Positions 63,792 to 64,000 of a stretch of 64,000 nucleotides of DNA are shown piece after piece. The notes under the pieces were generated by a model. That model saw only the letters and a list, made by a program, of their open reading frames with translations. It did no database searches and had not been told where the DNA came from. Within the stretch, counting starts at the first letter, position 1. Every line of letters begins with the position of its first letter. A program made the position numbers and the translations under genes. Source of the DNA: Sediminicoccus rosea (GTDB lineage: Bacteria; Pseudomonadota; Alphaproteobacteria; Acetobacterales; Acetobacteraceae); the NCBI RefSeq assembly GCF_033547095.1, contig NZ_CP137852.1, forward strand, positions 3,651,501-3,715,500, read 5' to 3'.

Positions 63792-64000
63792 ATGCGTCTT
63801 CTCCTGTTGCTCTCCCTCTCCCTTGGCCTCGCCGCGCCTCTCCAGGCCCATCCGGGCCATGATGAGGAAACACCGCCTGTTGCCGCCGCCCTACCCCGCA
63901 CCGAGGCGCACAGCGAGGCCTTCGAAATCGTTGCCGTCCTTGGGCCAGGCGGCGTGCTGACCCTCTGGCTCGATCGCTGGGCGGACAATGCGCCGGTGGA
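63792..64000 (+). CDS. RND efflux periplasmic adaptor (CzcB/CusB-like), 5' part
   Basis: The first 69 codons are in the window and the gene continues beyond it. A signal peptide (MRLLLLLSLSLGLAAPLQA) is followed by a short His/acid-rich segment (HPGHDEETP) and then EAFEIVAVLGPGGVLTLWLD, the start of the N-terminal domain seen in heavy-metal RND adaptor proteins of alphaproteobacteria. The His-rich start suggests cation efflux. The identification rests on this short stretch. Confidence 0.65.
   Translation, partial: MRLLLLLSLSLGLAAPLQAHPGHDEETPPVAAALPRTEAHSEAFEIVAVLGPGGVLTLWLDRWADNAPV

Overview
The window is high-GC DNA with short intergenic gaps, frequent ATGA/GTGA start-stop overlaps, GTG/TTG starts and several tripartite-tricarboxylate (Bug/TctC) receptors. 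Together with a Caulobacter-type cpa/tad pilus locus, this suggests an alphaproteobacterium, most likely an Acetobacteraceae member of the Roseomonas type. That placement is inferred from gene style only; no rRNA or tRNA gene was seen.

Layout. 1-3428: the end of a peptide ABC transporter operon (permease tail, fused double ATPase) overlapping a GMC oxidoreductase. 3429-11314: a giant RTX-type secreted protein with 18 LWVTDGT repeats, divergent from a TIGR03032-family gene, with a decayed Bug receptor and a decayed serine recombinase at the edges. 11315-25201: a Tad/Flp pilus locus. The minus-strand operon runs flp-flp-flp-cpaA-cpaB-cpaC-cpaD-cpaE-cpaF-tadB-tadC-tadD, and a divergent plus-strand operon carries a TadG-like protein, two TadE-like minor pilins and an outer-membrane barrel-like protein. 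A decayed copy of the TadE pair lies between two flp genes. 25202-37839: a surface-protein and mobile-DNA region with a second giant RTX/FG-GAP protein bracketed by two recombinase 3' tails, an IS5-type element, a large autotransporter and an IS3 remnant.

37840-50518: a LysR regulator divergent from a long catabolic operon. It encodes a thiolase-like protein and its DUF35 partner, an enoyl-CoA hydratase, a fused CaiB/BaiF CoA-transferase, an iron alcohol dehydrogenase, LeuC/LeuD/LeuB paralogues and three Bug receptors. I infer uptake of a (branched) carboxylic acid, CoA activation, hydration, and retro-aldol or oxidative-decarboxylation steps. 50955-56601: a HisD-family dehydrogenase (possibly HpsN-like) with a complete sugar/polyol-type ABC importer.

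56602-63791: an IS481 remnant, a recombinase N-terminal fragment and a three-gene minus-strand cassette (VWA protein with four Ig-like repeats, Met-rich-repeat exported protein, large exported protein with an HEAWH zinc-protease motif). The cassette lies between two 35-bp direct repeats that match at 32 positions. It is the best candidate here for an undescribed system. 63792-64000: the start of an RND efflux periplasmic adaptor gene.
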